From the NCBI GenBank assembly GCA_003536295.1, contig DPZQ01000129.1:1-6309 (forward strand): 6,309 nt of DNA, in the 5' to 3' direction. The notes under the pieces are model-generated. The model searched no databases. It saw only the letters and a list, made by a program, of their open reading frames with translations, and had not been told where the DNA came from. Source of the stretch: Rhodobacter sp. Lineage in GTDB: Bacteria > Pseudomonadota > Alphaproteobacteria > Rhodobacterales > Rhodobacteraceae. The position numbers were made by a program, and so were the translations under genes. Below, piece by piece: positions 5,390 through 6,309 of this stretch. Each line of letters opens with the position of its first letter. Position 1 is the stretch's first letter.

Positions 5390-6309
5390 ATGTTTAACGC
5401 GCTTCGCCCCCAACCGGCCGACAAAATTCTGGCTTTGATCCAAATGTTCAAAGCCGATCTGCGTGCAGATAAAATAGACCTTGGCGTCGGGGTCTATAAA
5501 GATCCAGCTGGCCTGACCCCCGTGATGCGGGCCGTCAAACAGGCCGAACGCCAGCTGATTGAGGTGGAAACCACCAAAACCTATACCGCATTGGCAGGCG
5601 AGCCCGAGTTCCACCGCCTTATGGCCGAGCTAGTCTTAGGCCCAATATTCGATCAGCCGCGCCTAAGTGCAATTGCAACCCCGGGCGGCACGGGCGCTTT
5701 GCGTCAGGGGTTTGAGATGATCAAACTGGCCAGCCAAACCGCGAAAGTTTGGCTTTCAAACCCAACTTGGCCCAACCACCCCTCTATTTTGCGGTTTTTG
5801 GGCATTGAAATGAGAGAATACCGTTATTTTGACGTGGCAAGCGGTGGCGTTGATATGGCGGGCATGTTGTCTGATTTGTCTCAAGTCAAAGCGGGCGATG
5901 TAGTACTTTTACATGGCTGCTGCCATAATCCAACTGGTGCAAATTTGACGATGGCCCAGTGGGCCGATGTTGTAAAAGTCCTGAACGATCGGGGCGCTAT
6001 TCCTTTTGTCGATCTGGCCTATCAAGGGTTTGGCGATGGGCTGGACCAAGATGCACAAGCTACACGCTTGATCGCCTCAACATGCCCCGAGGTGCTGATT
6101 GCCGCCTCTTGCTCAAAGAATTTTGGGATTTATCGCGAACGTACGGGCATTTTGATGGCCATGGGGGATGTGGGGTCCCAAAGCGTCGTGCAAGGTAATC
6201 TGGCCTTTTTAAATCGACAAAATTACTCTTTCCCCCCCGACCACGGTGCGCGTTTGGTCACGATGATTTTAGCCGAATCAAGCTTGCGACAATCTTGGCA
6301 ATCCGAGTT
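5390..6309 (+). CDS. AspC/TyrB-type aspartate or aromatic amino acid aminotransferase, 3' end cut by window
   Basis: 306 residues are readable with no stop before the window edge; family members are about 395 residues, so roughly 90 are missing. It is a PLP-dependent fold-type I (class I) aminotransferase that exchanges amino groups between aspartate, aromatic amino acids or glutamate and 2-oxo acids in the cytoplasm. The N-terminus (MFNALRPQPADKILALIQMFKAD) and KIDLGVGVYKD (28-38) align with E. coli AspC. Also seen are TPGGTGALR (97-105), NPTWPNH (124-130) with the cofactor-stacking Trp127, HGCCHNPTGANLT (175-187) with Asn180, DLAYQGFGDGLD (208-219) with Asp208 and Tyr211, and SCSKNFGIYRERTG (240-253) with Schiff-base Lys243 and phosphate-binding Arg251. 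The C-terminal substrate-carboxylate arginine lies beyond the window. AspC and TyrB cannot be told apart from this part. Its tight link to sseA suggests it may also transaminate cysteine. Confidence 0.94.
   Translation, partial: MFNALRPQPADKILALIQMFKADLRADKIDLGVGVYKDPAGLTPVMRAVKQAERQLIEVETTKTYTALAGEPEFHRLMAELVLGPIFDQPRLSAIATPGGTGALRQGFEMIKLASQTAKVWLSNPTWPNHPSILRFLGIEMREYRYFDVASGGVDMAGMLSDLSQVKAGDVVLLHGCCHNPTGANLTMAQWADVVKVLNDRGAIPFVDLAYQGFGDGLDQDAQATRLIASTCPEVLIAASCSKNFGIYRERTGILMAMGDVGSQSVVQGNLAFLNRQNYSFPPDHGARLVTMILAESSLRQSWQSE

Noticed and set aside
4939..5614. Minus-strand frames (100 and 79 codons) antisense to sseA and to the aminotransferase start
   Set aside because: Both are covered by clearly conserved plus-strand proteins and have no recognisable motif.
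6232..6238. Run of seven C in the aminotransferase gene as a phase-variation tract
   Set aside because: It reads cleanly through YSFPPDHG, which aligns with the conserved YSNPPAHG region of AspC. A C7 run alone is weak evidence for phase variation.

Overview
The window looks like ordinary chromosomal DNA of an alphaproteobacterium, most likely from the Roseobacter/Rhodobacteraceae group. This rests on the style of the encoded proteins (NRRARFDYFIED in SmpB, MFKGSMPAMVTPF in DapA), the gene neighbourhood, and a moderate GC content with many GCGC runs. That placement is inference, because no rRNA or other taxonomic marker is present.

Layout: bases 1-41 are a GC-rich scrap in which no gene can be identified. 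A soluble lytic transglycosylase gene (slt-like) occupies 42-2003 on the minus strand. A 127-bp divergent intergenic region (2004-2130) follows, holding a 9-bp perfect hairpin and a 12-bp perfect palindrome. Everything after it reads on the plus strand: dapA (2131-3006), an EamA/DMT-family membrane transporter (3084-3917), smpB (3994-4467), sseA-like 3-mercaptopyruvate sulfurtransferase (4531-5388) and an AspC/TyrB-type aminotransferase (5390 to the window edge, 3' end missing). No tRNA, rRNA, CRISPR array, insertion sequence or phage gene was seen, and no gap between genes exceeds 130 bp.

Functionally, slt and dapA are both linked to the cell wall: one trims peptidoglycan, the other commits aspartate semialdehyde to the lysine/meso-diaminopimelate branch. 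smpB is the tmRNA partner for ribosome rescue. sseA and the aminotransferase are one base apart and probably co-translated. AspC-type enzymes can transaminate cysteine to 3-mercaptopyruvate, the substrate of SseA, so the pair could form a cysteine-to-sulfane-sulfur route.

The window does not show a new biological system. The most notable anomaly is the start of the EamA gene. Coding-like sequence continues upstream of its first in-frame ATG with no conventional start, and a one-base frame correction would join it to an ATG at 3019 and give a normal-length protein of 299 residues. The same stretch contains a GC-rich inverted repeat.
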